From assembly GCA_003246295.1 (NCBI GenBank), contig QKAS01000044.1, forward strand, positions 1 to 64,000: a DNA stretch of 64,000 nucleotides, read 5' to 3'. This stretch comes from Clostridia bacterium (lineage in GTDB: Bacteria > Bacillota > Clostridia > Lachnospirales > Lachnospiraceae). The position numbers and the translations under genes were made by a program. Shown one piece after another: positions 26,436 to 34,753 of this stretch (position 1 is its first letter; each line of letters opens with the position of its first letter). The notes beneath the pieces were generated by a model. It saw nothing but the letters and a program-made list of their open reading frames with translations. It did no database searches and was not told the DNA's origin.

Positions 26436-27608
26436 ATGGATTACGCAGCAGAGTCATTAAAAAGACACAAAGAATGGAAAGGTAAAATTGAGGTTATTAC
26501 ACGTGCACCTCTTACTAATAAAGAAGACCTTTCACTTGCATATACACCAGGCGTTGCACAGCCATGTTTAGAAATTCAGAAAGACGTTAACTTAAGTTAT
26601 GAACTGACAAGAAGAGCAAATCTTGTTGCAGTTGTAACAGATGGTACAGCAGTATTAGGACTTGGAGACATCGGACCAGAAGCAGGTATGCCTGTAATGG
26701 AAGGAAAATGTGCTTTATTTAAAGCGTTTGGAGATGTTGATGCTATTCCTCTTTGTGTTCGTTCAAAAGAAGTAGATGATATTGTAAATGTTGTACGCCT
26801 TACTGCAGGCAGTTTTGGTGGAATCAACCTCGAAGACATATCAGCTCCAAGATGTTTTGAAATTGAACGTAAGTTAAAAGAATGTTGTGATATCCCTATT
26901 TTCCACGATGATCAGCATGGTACAGCTGTTGTTTGCCTTGCAGCAATGCTGAATGCCTTAAAATTAACAGGCAAGAAAATCGAAGAGATCAGAGTTGTGA
27001 CAAGTGGTGCTGGTGCTGCTGGTATCGCAATCATCAGACTATTGATCGCTATGGGTCTGAAAGATGTTGTACTTTGTGACCGTCAGGGTGCTATCTACAA
27101 AGGTAGAGAAGGGCTCAATGACGAAAAGATAGAAATGGCTGAAATCACAAATCAGGAATGCCGCAAAGGTACCTTGGAAGAAGTTTTAGTAGGAGCAGAC
27201 GTGTTTATTGGTGTTTCTGCACCAGGATGTGTTACACCTGAAATGGTTAAGAGCATGAATACTAACCCTATTATCTTCCCTATGGCAAATCCTACACCAG
27301 AAATCATGCCTGACATTGCAAAAGCAGCAGGCGCTGCAGTTGTTGGTACAGGTAGAAGTGATTTCCCTAATCAGATTAATAATGTACTTGCATTCCCTGG
27401 TATTTTCAGAGGAGCTCTTGATGTAAGAGCAAGTGATATCAATGACGAAATGAAGATTGCAGCAGCAAGAGCAATCGCTGCATTTGTTACAGAAGATAAA
27501 CTTTGTGCAGATTACATCATTCCAAGTCCGTTTGATGAAGGTGTTGCTCAGGCAGTCGCAAAAGCTGTTGCACAGGCAGCGAGAGATACTGGAGTTGCTC
27601 GTATCTAA
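26436..27608 (+). CDS. NAD(P)-dependent malic enzyme
   Basis: The enzyme decarboxylates malate to pyruvate (or runs in reverse). I choose ATG 26436, preceded by AAGGATGG, which gives 390 residues, the size of short bacterial malic enzymes. Motifs: the early SLAYTPGVAQPC with the catalytic Tyr, NLEDISAPRCFEIE and IFHDDQHGTAVV for metal and substrate, and the nucleotide loop SGAGAAGIAI. PMANPTPEI follows. It lies 76 bases after the dehydrogenase gene and shares its codon style, so the pair is probably one transcript linking pyruvate, malate and oxaloacetate. A clear terminator follows. Confidence 0.94.
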   Translation: MDYAAESLKRHKEWKGKIEVITRAPLTNKEDLSLAYTPGVAQPCLEIQKDVNLSYELTRRANLVAVVTDGTAVLGLGDIGPEAGMPVMEGKCALFKAFGDVDAIPLCVRSKEVDDIVNVVRLTAGSFGGINLEDISAPRCFEIERKLKECCDIPIFHDDQHGTAVVCLAAMLNALKLTGKKIEEIRVVTSGAGAAGIAIIRLLIAMGLKDVVLCDRQGAIYKGREGLNDEKIEMAEITNQECRKGTLEEVLVGADVFIGVSAPGCVTPEMVKSMNTNPIIFPMANPTPEIMPDIAKAAGAAVVGTGRSDFPNQINNVLAFPGIFRGALDVRASDINDEMKIAAARAIAAFVTEDKLCADYIIPSPFDEGVAQAVAKAVAQAARDTGVARI

Positions 27609-27625
27609 TCAGATGATATATCACA

Positions 27626-27660
27626 AAAATCACATTCCGAATTGGAATGTGATTTTTTTT
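27626..27660 (+). terminator. Terminator after malic enzyme
   Basis: AAATCACATTCC pairs with GGAATGTGATTT around a 5-base loop, followed by a T run. Confidence 0.92.
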
Positions 27661-27672
27661 GTTAAAAAAATG

Positions 27673-27701
27673 TTGACAGTTAGCAATATATGTAATATAT
27701 T
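27673..27701 (+). promoter_or_regulatory. Promoter of the FMN-binding / MarR / flavodoxin operon
   Basis: TTGACA, exactly 17 bases, and TATATT. The -10 hexamer lies inside a perfect palindrome, so repressor binding would block RNA polymerase. Confidence 0.75.
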
Positions 27702-27706
27702 ACATA
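27689..27706. promoter_or_regulatory. Palindromic operator candidate 1
   Basis: ATGTAATATATTACAT is a perfect palindrome (flanked by one more matching pair) covering the -10 region. It is the sort of site MarR-family dimers bind, and a MarR gene lies in the operon. Confidence 0.65.
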
Positions 27707-27711
27707 ATAAA

Positions 27712-27723
27712 GTAATATGTTAC
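27712..27723. promoter_or_regulatory. Palindromic operator candidate 2
   Basis: GTAATATGTTAC is a near-perfect palindrome sharing its half-sites with candidate 1. The centres are 20 bases apart, about two helical turns, so two dimers could bind on one face. Confidence 0.55.
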
Positions 27724-27788
27724 ATAATTTAAGCTGATGCAAAAATAAAGAAAGATGAACCAAATGAAAGTAGGAATTAGGAGATAAA

Positions 27789-28187
27789 ATGAGGAGAACG
27801 GGAAGAATTATATTAGTAATCGTTATATTTTTGGTAATACTAGTTTTTTTACTGATGATGTTATTTAAGAATAAGATAGATCGGGAAAGTAAAAATCTGG
27901 AATATCCTGAAATCAATATGAGTGAAGTGAAAGACGGAATTTATGAAGGCAATGCACAAACATCACTTGTAAAAGTATCGGTAGAAGTAAGCGTTGAACA
28001 CAATAAGATAGAACAGATTACGATTACAAAGCATGAAAATGGAAAAGGAAAGAAAGCAGAAGTAATCGTAGAATCAATGATAGAAAAAAATGATTACCAG
28101 GTTGATGGTGTCAGTGGCGCGACCATGTCAAGTGATGTGATTCGTGCAGCGGTTGGAAATGCCTTGATGAAAGGAGTGGAGCAATGA
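27789..28187 (+). CDS. Membrane-anchored FMN-binding domain protein
   Basis: The 132-residue protein has an N-terminal membrane helix (about 7-28) and an extracellular FMN-binding domain like that of RnfG. The motif VSGATMSSDVI carries the Thr to which ApbE would attach FMN covalently. It should pass electrons at the outer face of the membrane. The start has an AGGAGATAAA site, and the stop overlaps the MarR gene by 4 bases. Neighbouring flavodoxin and MarR genes suggest a redox- or flavin-responsive operon. No ApbE gene is in the window. Confidence 0.9.
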   Translation: MRRTGRIILVIVIFLVILVFLLMMLFKNKIDRESKNLEYPEINMSEVKDGIYEGNAQTSLVKVSVEVSVEHNKIEQITITKHENGKGKKAEVIVESMIEKNDYQVDGVSGATMSSDVIRAAVGNALMKGVEQ

Positions 28188-28639
28188 GGATTGATGATGT
28201 CAGAAGCAGATATGACAACAAACATTTTTTATTTGGATTATTCTTTTCTTTTGGAAATCGTTTGCAGGCGGCAGGAGATGCTTTTTATGATGAGATTACA
28301 AGTAAACAGTTTTTTTTATCAATCTGTCTGGGCATATTTGGACAAGAAGCACCAACACTTGGAGAACTGGCAGATGTATTTGGAAGCTCTCATCAGAATG
28401 TGAAGCAAATCATAAATAAAATGGAAAAGAGTGGTTATGTGATAACATTTACAGATCCAGATGATAAAAGAAAGGTAAGAGTCAAGGGAACAGAAAAGCT
28501 AACATTATTAGGAGAAAAATATAACGAAAAGGGAAGTTGGTTTCTGGAACAGTTATTTCGAGGAATTGATGACAATGACCTTGAAGTTACATGCAGAACG
28601 ATGGCAGCAATTGAAAATAATCTGATCAATTTAAAATGA
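28184..28639 (+). CDS. MarR-family transcriptional regulator
   Basis: The 151-residue protein has a winged helix-turn-helix at about residues 55-100 (TLGELADVFGSSHQNVKQII, then the wing DPDDKRKVRVKGT). Helices at both ends would form the dimer interface. It overlaps the FMN-binding gene by an ATGA junction. It most likely represses its own operon through the palindromes at 27689 and 27712. Cys49 lies in the dimer/ligand region and could sense redox state; that is inference. Confidence 0.92.
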   Translation: MRIDDVRSRYDNKHFLFGLFFSFGNRLQAAGDAFYDEITSKQFFLSICLGIFGQEAPTLGELADVFGSSHQNVKQIINKMEKSGYVITFTDPDDKRKVRVKGTEKLTLLGEKYNEKGSWFLEQLFRGIDDNDLEVTCRTMAAIENNLINLK

Positions 28640-28730
28640 AATAACTCATAATTGTAATAACAGAAAGAAGATATAGAATAAGTAAATAAGAAAAATGGGA
28701 TAAAACACAGGAAAACAGATTGGAGAAATT

Positions 28731-29276
28731 ATGAAAAAAATTATTGTTTATCAAAGCAAAACAGGATTTACAAAAAAGTATGCAGAGTGGATGGCTGAAG
28801 TTCTGAACTGTATGACGGTACCATTTAAAAAAAATATGAAAAACCTGAATGAATATGATTTAATTATATTTGGTGGGGGTATTATGGCAGGTAAAGTAAA
28901 TGGATTGGAACAATTTAAAGCAAATGTAGACTTACAGAAACAGAAATTATTTGTATATGCAACTGGAGCTACAAGCCAGGAGTTAACAGAGGTTATAGAT
29001 CAGTTCAAAACAAATAATCTGACTGAGGAAGAACAAAAGAATGTGCCTTTCTATTATTTTGAGGGTGGAATAGACTATAATCATATGGGTATACTCTCTA
29101 AGTTTTTTATGAAGATGCTGGTAAATATGTTAAAAGGTAAAAAGGATAAGACAGCAGAAGAGGAAGGAATGCTAAATGCATTGAGTCATTCTTTTGATCA
29201 TAGTGATAAAAATAGAATTCATACAATGATGATTCAAATAAAAGAATTGGAAAACGTCTATTTACAGAATTCTTAA
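28731..29276 (+). CDS. Flavodoxin-domain protein
   Basis: The 181-residue protein begins with the flavodoxin phosphate loop YQSKTGFTKKYAEWMAE and has FGGGIMAGKVNG near residue 46, in the style of the HemG/flavodoxin_5 group. It should bind FMN and act as a soluble electron carrier or reductase. It lies 91 bases after the MarR gene, with its own GGAG site, and probably belongs to the same unit. Its C-terminal helix-rich part (LSKFFMKMLVNML) is somewhat hydrophobic. Confidence 0.88.
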   Translation: MKKIIVYQSKTGFTKKYAEWMAEVLNCMTVPFKKNMKNLNEYDLIIFGGGIMAGKVNGLEQFKANVDLQKQKLFVYATGATSQELTEVIDQFKTNNLTEEEQKNVPFYYFEGGIDYNHMGILSKFFMKMLVNMLKGKKDKTAEEEGMLNALSHSFDHSDKNRIHTMMIQIKELENVYLQNS

Positions 29277-29301
29277 TTGCGCATACAATAAGAGTAATAT
29301 A

Positions 29302-29336
29302 AAACAAGTATTCATGCATAGCATGAATACTTGTTT
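29302..29336 (+). terminator. Long perfect stem-loop between flavodoxin and LysR genes
   Basis: AAACAAGTATTCATGC pairs perfectly (16 base pairs) with GCATGAATACTTGTTT around an ATA loop. The T tract is short, so termination is plausible but not strong. Confidence 0.55.
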
Positions 29337-29349
29337 GCACATGTGCAAA
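29334..29349. promoter_or_regulatory. Perfect palindrome upstream of the LysR gene
   Basis: TTTGCACATGTGCAAA is a perfect 16-base palindrome ending 20 bases before the regulator's start codon. It touches the preceding stem-loop. It could be an autoregulatory site. Confidence 0.5.
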
Positions 29350-29369
29350 TAAATAAAGTGAGGGTAATT

Positions 29370-30278
29370 ATGACGTTACAGCAGTTAAAATATGCGTTGA
29401 TGGTTGCGGAAACCGGTTCGATGAATGAGGCGGCAAAAAAACTATTTATCTCACAACCAAGTCTTTCAGCTGCAGTCAAAGAGTTAGAGAGTGAAATGCA
29501 GATCAGCCTGTTTTCCAGGAATTCAAAAGGTGTGGTGATCACGCCGGAAGGTTCCGAGTTTTTAAGCTATGCCAGACAGATTATGAATCAGGTAGACTTA
29601 TTGGAAGATAAATATTATGCAGGGCAATCCGTTAAGAAGAAATTTGGTGTTTCAACGCAACACTATTCATTCGCAGTGAAAGCATTCGTTGAAACAGTAA
29701 AAAGTTTTGATATGGAAGAATATGAATTTGCGATTAGAGAAACAAGAACTTATGATGTAATACAAGATGTCAAGTCGGGGAAAAGTGAGCTTGGTATTTT
29801 GTATCTGAATGAATTTAATGAGAAAGTAATTCAAAAACTTCTCAAAAATGAACAATTAGTATTTCATGATCTTATAGAATGCAAGGCATATGTGTACTTG
29901 TACAAAGAACATCCATTAGCCATGAAGAATGAAATCGTTTTGGAAGACCTTGAAGCGTATCCCTGTCTTTCTTTTGAACAGGGTGAACATAACTCTTTTT
30001 ATTTTGCTGAGGAAATATTAAGCACTTATGATTATAAAAAAACAATCAAAGCATGTGATCGTGCAACCATGTTGAATCTTATGGTTGGGCTGTATGGATA
30101 TACACTCTGCTCTGGTATCATCTGTGAAGAGTTAAATGGAGGGGATTATATTGCAGTACCTCTTAAATCTGATACGGTGATGAGAATTGGGTATATTACG
30201 TTAAAAAATGCAATGATTAGCCAGATTGGACAAAAATACCTTGAAGAATTCAGAGTATATATGAATCAAAATCAGTAA
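29370..30278 (+). CDS. LysR-family transcriptional regulator
   Basis: The start at 29370 follows GAGGGTAATT; an upstream in-frame TTG lies in the stem-loop and is unlikely. The 302-residue protein has the LysR helix-turn-helix at residues 1-60 (LQQLKYALMVAETGSMNEAA, then LFISQPSLSAAVKELE). An effector-binding domain of two alpha/beta lobes follows (about 90-295). A palindrome immediately upstream may be its site. The target genes and ligand are unknown. It is followed 16 bases later by the moxR gene, which could be a target or simply co-transcribed. Confidence 0.92.
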   Translation: MTLQQLKYALMVAETGSMNEAAKKLFISQPSLSAAVKELESEMQISLFSRNSKGVVITPEGSEFLSYARQIMNQVDLLEDKYYAGQSVKKKFGVSTQHYSFAVKAFVETVKSFDMEEYEFAIRETRTYDVIQDVKSGKSELGILYLNEFNEKVIQKLLKNEQLVFHDLIECKAYVYLYKEHPLAMKNEIVLEDLEAYPCLSFEQGEHNSFYFAEEILSTYDYKKTIKACDRATMLNLMVGLYGYTLCSGIICEELNGGDYIAVPLKSDTVMRIGYITLKNAMISQIGQKYLEEFRVYMNQNQ

Positions 30279-30294
30279 ATGAGAGGAAAGAAAG

Positions 30295-31224
30295 ATGAAT
30301 CCGGATCAGATTATTAAGAATATTGAAAAGATCATGATAGGGAAACAAGAAGTAGTTATACTTTTAACGACGGCACTACTTGCAGAAGGACATGTTTTGC
30401 TGGAGGATGTTCCGGGCGTTGGAAAAACTACGCTTGCGAGAACCCTTGCCAGAACAATTGATTGTGGTTTTACGCGAATTCAGTTTACACCGGATACATT
30501 ACCAAGTGATATTACGGGGCTGAGTGTTTATAATATGAAAAAATCAGAGTTTGAATTTGTCAAAGGGGCTGTTATGAATCACATTATACTGGCAGATGAA
30601 ATTAACAGGACAGCACCGAAAACACAGGCAAGTTTACTTGAAGCAATGGAAGAAAGGCAGGTTACCGTAGATAGGGTAACTTATCCGTTACCATCTCCCT
30701 TTATGATTATTGCAACGCAGAATCCGGTAGACAGTCTTGGCACATATCAATTGCCCGAAGCACAGTTGGACCGATTTATGATGAAGCTTACGATTGGGTA
30801 TCCGGACTCAGGGCATGAAAAAATCATGATGAAGCAAAAATTAAGGGGAGATATAGAAAAAACGCTTGAAGCTGTAATAAGTAAAGACGAGCTCATCGCG
30901 ATGCAAAATGAAGTGAAACAGGTTTTTGTACATGATGATCTTCTGGAATATGTCATTGAAATTATGAATAAGACAAGAAAGAGCCTTAGACTTTCTCTGG
31001 GCGCAAGTCCAAGAGCAACAATCATGTTAATTCATGCAGCGCAGGCATACGCATATTTAAAAGGCAGAGATTTTGTGATTCCTGAGGATATCATTTATCT
31101 ATCACATCATGTGATACCGCACAGGTTTTTGCTTTCACAGGAAGGCCGTATTAATAAGATTACAACCTCGGGAATTTTAAGTGATATTTTAAAAGAAACA
31201 CGTGTACCGGTTGTCGCAAAATAA
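30295..31224 (+). CDS. MoxR-family AAA+ ATPase
   Basis: The 309-residue protein has Walker A GVGKTTLART (near residue 43), Walker B LADEINR (near 98), sensor 1 ATQNP (near 142) and the typical QLPEAQLDRFMMKL. MoxR ATPases act as chaperones for maturation of metal-binding or cell-envelope complexes. A GAGAGGAAAG site precedes the ATG. It opens a moxR-DUF58-transglutaminase cluster, the widespread arrangement in which the ATPase is thought to work with the two membrane proteins. Confidence 0.95.
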   Translation: MNPDQIIKNIEKIMIGKQEVVILLTTALLAEGHVLLEDVPGVGKTTLARTLARTIDCGFTRIQFTPDTLPSDITGLSVYNMKKSEFEFVKGAVMNHIILADEINRTAPKTQASLLEAMEERQVTVDRVTYPLPSPFMIIATQNPVDSLGTYQLPEAQLDRFMMKLTIGYPDSGHEKIMMKQKLRGDIEKTLEAVISKDELIAMQNEVKQVFVHDDLLEYVIEIMNKTRKSLRLSLGASPRATIMLIHAAQAYAYLKGRDFVIPEDIIYLSHHVIPHRFLLSQEGRINKITTSGILSDILKETRVPVVAK

Positions 31225-31254
31225 CAAAGATCAAATCATTGGGGTGGGTGTGGA

Positions 31255-32463
31255 ATGAGTCACAGCCGTTTTCGTTATTTTATCATGCTAATTCTTTCAA
31301 TTGTTTTTGTAAGTGTAAAGGGTGGGAGTATTCCTTATCTGATTTTTTACTTTGTCCTTTTACTTCCCTTATTTTCATTTGGATATACATTACTTGTATA
31401 TATGCGTTTTCGAGTTGCACAGAATATTGACAGCATAAGAACGATAAAAAAAGTACCATTACCTTATCAGGCTGTAATTGCGAATGAAGATTATTTTACA
31501 TATACCAGCATGAAACCTGAGTTTTTTGATGATTATACAAAAGTGACCATGACAAAAAAACAGGATTTATTTGAAATTGCACCAAGATCATCACTCAAAA
31601 TGGATGGGTTTTTATATGCACAGTATAGGGGTACCTATGAAGCAGGAATCAAATCTATAGAAATGAAGGATTTCTTGTATTTGTTCAAAGTACGATATCC
31701 GCTTATGAGCAAACTAAAAATCATTGTAAGTCCAAGAATCATTTCAATGCAAAAGATAAATCTGATTCAATGGATGGAGGAATCTGAAAGAATCAGAAAG
31801 ATTAGAAAAGGTACGAATGAGATCTACGATCCTGAAATTAGAAAATATGCTAAGGGAGATAGTTTAAAACAGATTCATTGGAAAGCATCTGCAAAAAAAA
31901 TGGAATTGATGACGCGCAAGATGATCGAAATTGAAGAACCACAGCCAGTGCTCTTTTTGGACCTGAATGTAACGGATAAACCAGGTGGATTAAGAATCGC
32001 GTTGGAAGATAATATCATAGAAATCGCACTCGCAATTGTGAAACAATTTTTAGATGCGGATACGCCTATTTTATTATGTTCACAGGACGAGCGATATAGA
32101 GAAACTTTTATTAGGGATGCACGTGAATTTGAGCTGTTTTATACTGATTCGGCAGAGATCGCTTTTCAAAATTATTCAGGGATAGAAGAACAAATTCAGT
32201 ATTATTATCAGAGTCACATGAAGGATGTTGGGTGTATGATTTTGATTACGGGCAACATGAGTATTGCACTTATGGAATGTCTGTCTCATCATGTTAAAAA
32301 TGGCTGTTCCATTGTTCTTTTTTATTTTGGAACACAGTATGATGAAGAAGAAATTAATAGAGTCCGTTTTTTAAAGGATGAGGGTGTGGTGTGTTACGAT
32401 ATTCATCCAGAGGAAGATTTAGAGATCATATTTGGCAGTGGTCATTCTGAGGGGGAGCAATGA
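31255..32463 (+). CDS. DUF58-family membrane protein
   Basis: The 402-residue protein has two N-terminal membrane helices (about 6-22 and 24-46) and then a soluble part. The DUF58 signature YAKGDSLKQIHWKASAKK occurs near residue 200, with LFLDLNV starting a von Willebrand A-like fold. Spacing to moxR is 30 bases with only a G-rich weak site. Its stop overlaps the transglutaminase gene. The family is linked to MoxR in envelope biogenesis or stress systems. Confidence 0.92.
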   Translation: MSHSRFRYFIMLILSIVFVSVKGGSIPYLIFYFVLLLPLFSFGYTLLVYMRFRVAQNIDSIRTIKKVPLPYQAVIANEDYFTYTSMKPEFFDDYTKVTMTKKQDLFEIAPRSSLKMDGFLYAQYRGTYEAGIKSIEMKDFLYLFKVRYPLMSKLKIIVSPRIISMQKINLIQWMEESERIRKIRKGTNEIYDPEIRKYAKGDSLKQIHWKASAKKMELMTRKMIEIEEPQPVLFLDLNVTDKPGGLRIALEDNIIEIALAIVKQFLDADTPILLCSQDERYRETFIRDAREFELFYTDSAEIAFQNYSGIEEQIQYYYQSHMKDVGCMILITGNMSIALMECLSHHVKNGCSIVLFYFGTQYDEEEINRVRFLKDEGVVCYDIHPEEDLEIIFGSGHSEGEQ

Positions 32464-34700
32464 AATCTAAATTTCTATTATTTCAAAACCTTGAAGAGCT
32501 GTATTACTATTTGATGGTAATGCTTTACGCATTGACAGTATTGTTTTGTGCAGATGATTTTATTGGATTCAAATTTAACAGAATGTTTGTTTTCTTTTCG
32601 GGTTTGCTTATGGTTACAGGGATACTTCTTGTCAAAAATCATAAAAAAGAAGCAATGACCTATTATATAATGGCCGGAGTAGTCCTTTTTCTTATTGTGA
32701 TGATAAAAATCATGGGAGTTTCTGCGAAAACATTTTATTCAGGGATGCTTCAATACATGACTTCTTCAATTAGCAGGGTTGAATCACAGGACTTTTTTTA
32801 TGCATGGATTATGGCTTTGCTAATATTTGCCGCTTTATATGCGGTTATTTTTCTATTGCTTCATTATAAGATATGGAATCTACTGTTAACTGTATTACTT
32901 ACCGTGCTGTTGCTTTTGTTATTTTTCTGGAAAAATCATGGATCAATCAGTACGGCTGGATTGATACTGTTTTTAATTGTTATGAATAGTTCAGAGTACA
33001 TTTCAGCAAATAGAGGGAAATACTATCTTTTACCATTCTGTGCAGCGGCAGTCTTACTGCCAGCCCTTTTACCCATAAAAAGTGAACCCGTGAAATGGAC
33101 TGTAGTAAAAGAAGCCGGACAATATACTTTAGACCAATTTGAAGTCATGGTAGAAAAATGGAAAATCTTAACAGGAAGAGAAGAATATTTGTTTTCGATG
33201 GCAAAAACAGGGTATTCGGAGAGTGGATTCATACAGGGTACGCTGGAGGGAACTGATCTTACTAAATATATGACTGTGGAAGCATATGCTATCAGTAGTC
33301 TTTACTTAAAAGGAAGCACCTATCTTAATTATAATGGTAAGGGGTGGACTAGAACGGACAAAGATAAGGATGCAAAGCTACAAGAAATAGATCATTATAT
33401 AAATGAGTGGCAGCAATTTCAGACTTATCTTAGGAAAGCAGACTTAACGAAAGAGGATAGCGCAAAGCTAATTCTTGAGCACACACTTGAAGTGGAATAT
33501 GACGAGTTGATGACAGGAAGTTTGTTTTACCCGTTAAAATCAAGTGAGATCAAGGGGAAAGATACCGATGCTCTTCATGTTTTGGGGGCAAACCTTGCAT
33601 CTGACAAATTACTTGGTAAACATAGTAAGTATACAGTGAAATTTTTAGAAATAGATTACGAAAAATTATATGAAATACTACATAACAATTTTAAAAATAA
33701 ACTTCTCTTCGAAAATGACAACGCCATGATTGAGAAGTACTACACGAAGTTGCCAGATACTGTGACTGAGAGGACCAAAAAACTAGCAGAAACGATATGT
33801 GAAGGCACAGATAATGATTATGAAAAGTGTAAGCGAATCGAAAAGTTTCTACATCAATATGAATACAGTAAAAAAGTAAATAATACTCATGACACTCAGG
33901 ATATCACAGATGAATTTCTCTTTAAATCGGGAAAAGGGTATTGCACATATTTTGCAACTGCGATGACTGTTTTGTGCAGAATGCAGGGAATTCCTGCAAG
34001 ATACGTAGAAGGTTTTGTGTGTGTATGGGAAGAAAATTCTAAAAACAAAATAGCAGTTACAGGTGAGAATGCCCATGCCTGGTGTGAAGTTTATTTTCCA
34101 GAGTTAGGATGGGTTACCTTTGAACCCACCCCATCCGTATATCAACAGACGCATCAGCAAAATTACATACAGGAAAAGAATCCAATCATAGCAGTTCCAA
34201 CACAAAATATACATCCATACATGAAAGAACAACAAAATAAAGAGCAGGCTGTCATAGAGACCGAGAATAATTTGAAGAATGGAATGCGTATATTTGCTGG
34301 TATCAGTATAGCATTTTTAATTATTTTTATATTCATTTTTATATTATCTTACGTGATACAGAAACGGAACAGAATTCAAAATTATGATTCTATGTTACCT
34401 GAAGAGAGAATTATTCTGGAGGCTGGAATGATTAAGAAATTACTCACTCTGTCAGGACAACCTGTATTGGATTATCTGACTGCAGAAGACTTCATACGTA
34501 TTATGTTGAAGTATTCTAATAAGAGATATGATTTTGAGAAAATGCATCTGACATTTTGCAGAGCAAGATATACCGACTGTCATATGGAAACAGGTTCTGA
34601 AAAGATGTTTCGGGATATCAGACAAGAACTGGAAACAGAATATCTCTCTCATAAAAACTGGATCAGACGTTTGAAGTATTATTATTATGATAAAATATAG
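32460..34700 (+). CDS. Transglutaminase-like membrane protein (TgpA-like)
   Basis: The 746-residue protein has about seven membrane helices in its first 210 residues, a large extracellular region, and one more helix near 612-634. The transglutaminase core carries Cys495 in GKGYCTYFATAM, His in ENAHAWCEVYF and the acidic position in WVTFEPTP, where Glu replaces the usual Asp as in many bacterial members. It probably has protease or amide-transfer activity at the outer membrane face. ATGA overlap with DUF58 and a GAGGGGGAGC site show tight coupling. A C-terminal cytoplasmic tail resembles DUF4129. Confidence 0.92.
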   Translation: MKSKFLLFQNLEELYYYLMVMLYALTVLFCADDFIGFKFNRMFVFFSGLLMVTGILLVKNHKKEAMTYYIMAGVVLFLIVMIKIMGVSAKTFYSGMLQYMTSSISRVESQDFFYAWIMALLIFAALYAVIFLLLHYKIWNLLLTVLLTVLLLLLFFWKNHGSISTAGLILFLIVMNSSEYISANRGKYYLLPFCAAAVLLPALLPIKSEPVKWTVVKEAGQYTLDQFEVMVEKWKILTGREEYLFSMAKTGYSESGFIQGTLEGTDLTKYMTVEAYAISSLYLKGSTYLNYNGKGWTRTDKDKDAKLQEIDHYINEWQQFQTYLRKADLTKEDSAKLILEHTLEVEYDELMTGSLFYPLKSSEIKGKDTDALHVLGANLASDKLLGKHSKYTVKFLEIDYEKLYEILHNNFKNKLLFENDNAMIEKYYTKLPDTVTERTKKLAETICEGTDNDYEKCKRIEKFLHQYEYSKKVNNTHDTQDITDEFLFKSGKGYCTYFATAMTVLCRMQGIPARYVEGFVCVWEENSKNKIAVTGENAHAWCEVYFPELGWVTFEPTPSVYQQTHQQNYIQEKNPIIAVPTQNIHPYMKEQQNKEQAVIETENNLKNGMRIFAGISIAFLIIFIFIFILSYVIQKRNRIQNYDSMLPEERIILEAGMIKKLLTLSGQPVLDYLTAEDFIRIMLKYSNKRYDFEKMHLTFCRARYTDCHMETGSEKMFRDIRQELETEYLSHKNWIRRLKYYYYDKI

Positions 34701-34753
34701 TAATGAAAGCATCATTTCATTGGAATTCTTAATGAACACAACGGAGGATATAT

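Noticed and set aside
27457..27732. 91-codon frame overlapping the end of the malic enzyme gene
   Set aside because: Most of it is out of frame with a conserved enzyme and the rest crosses the terminator and the next promoter.
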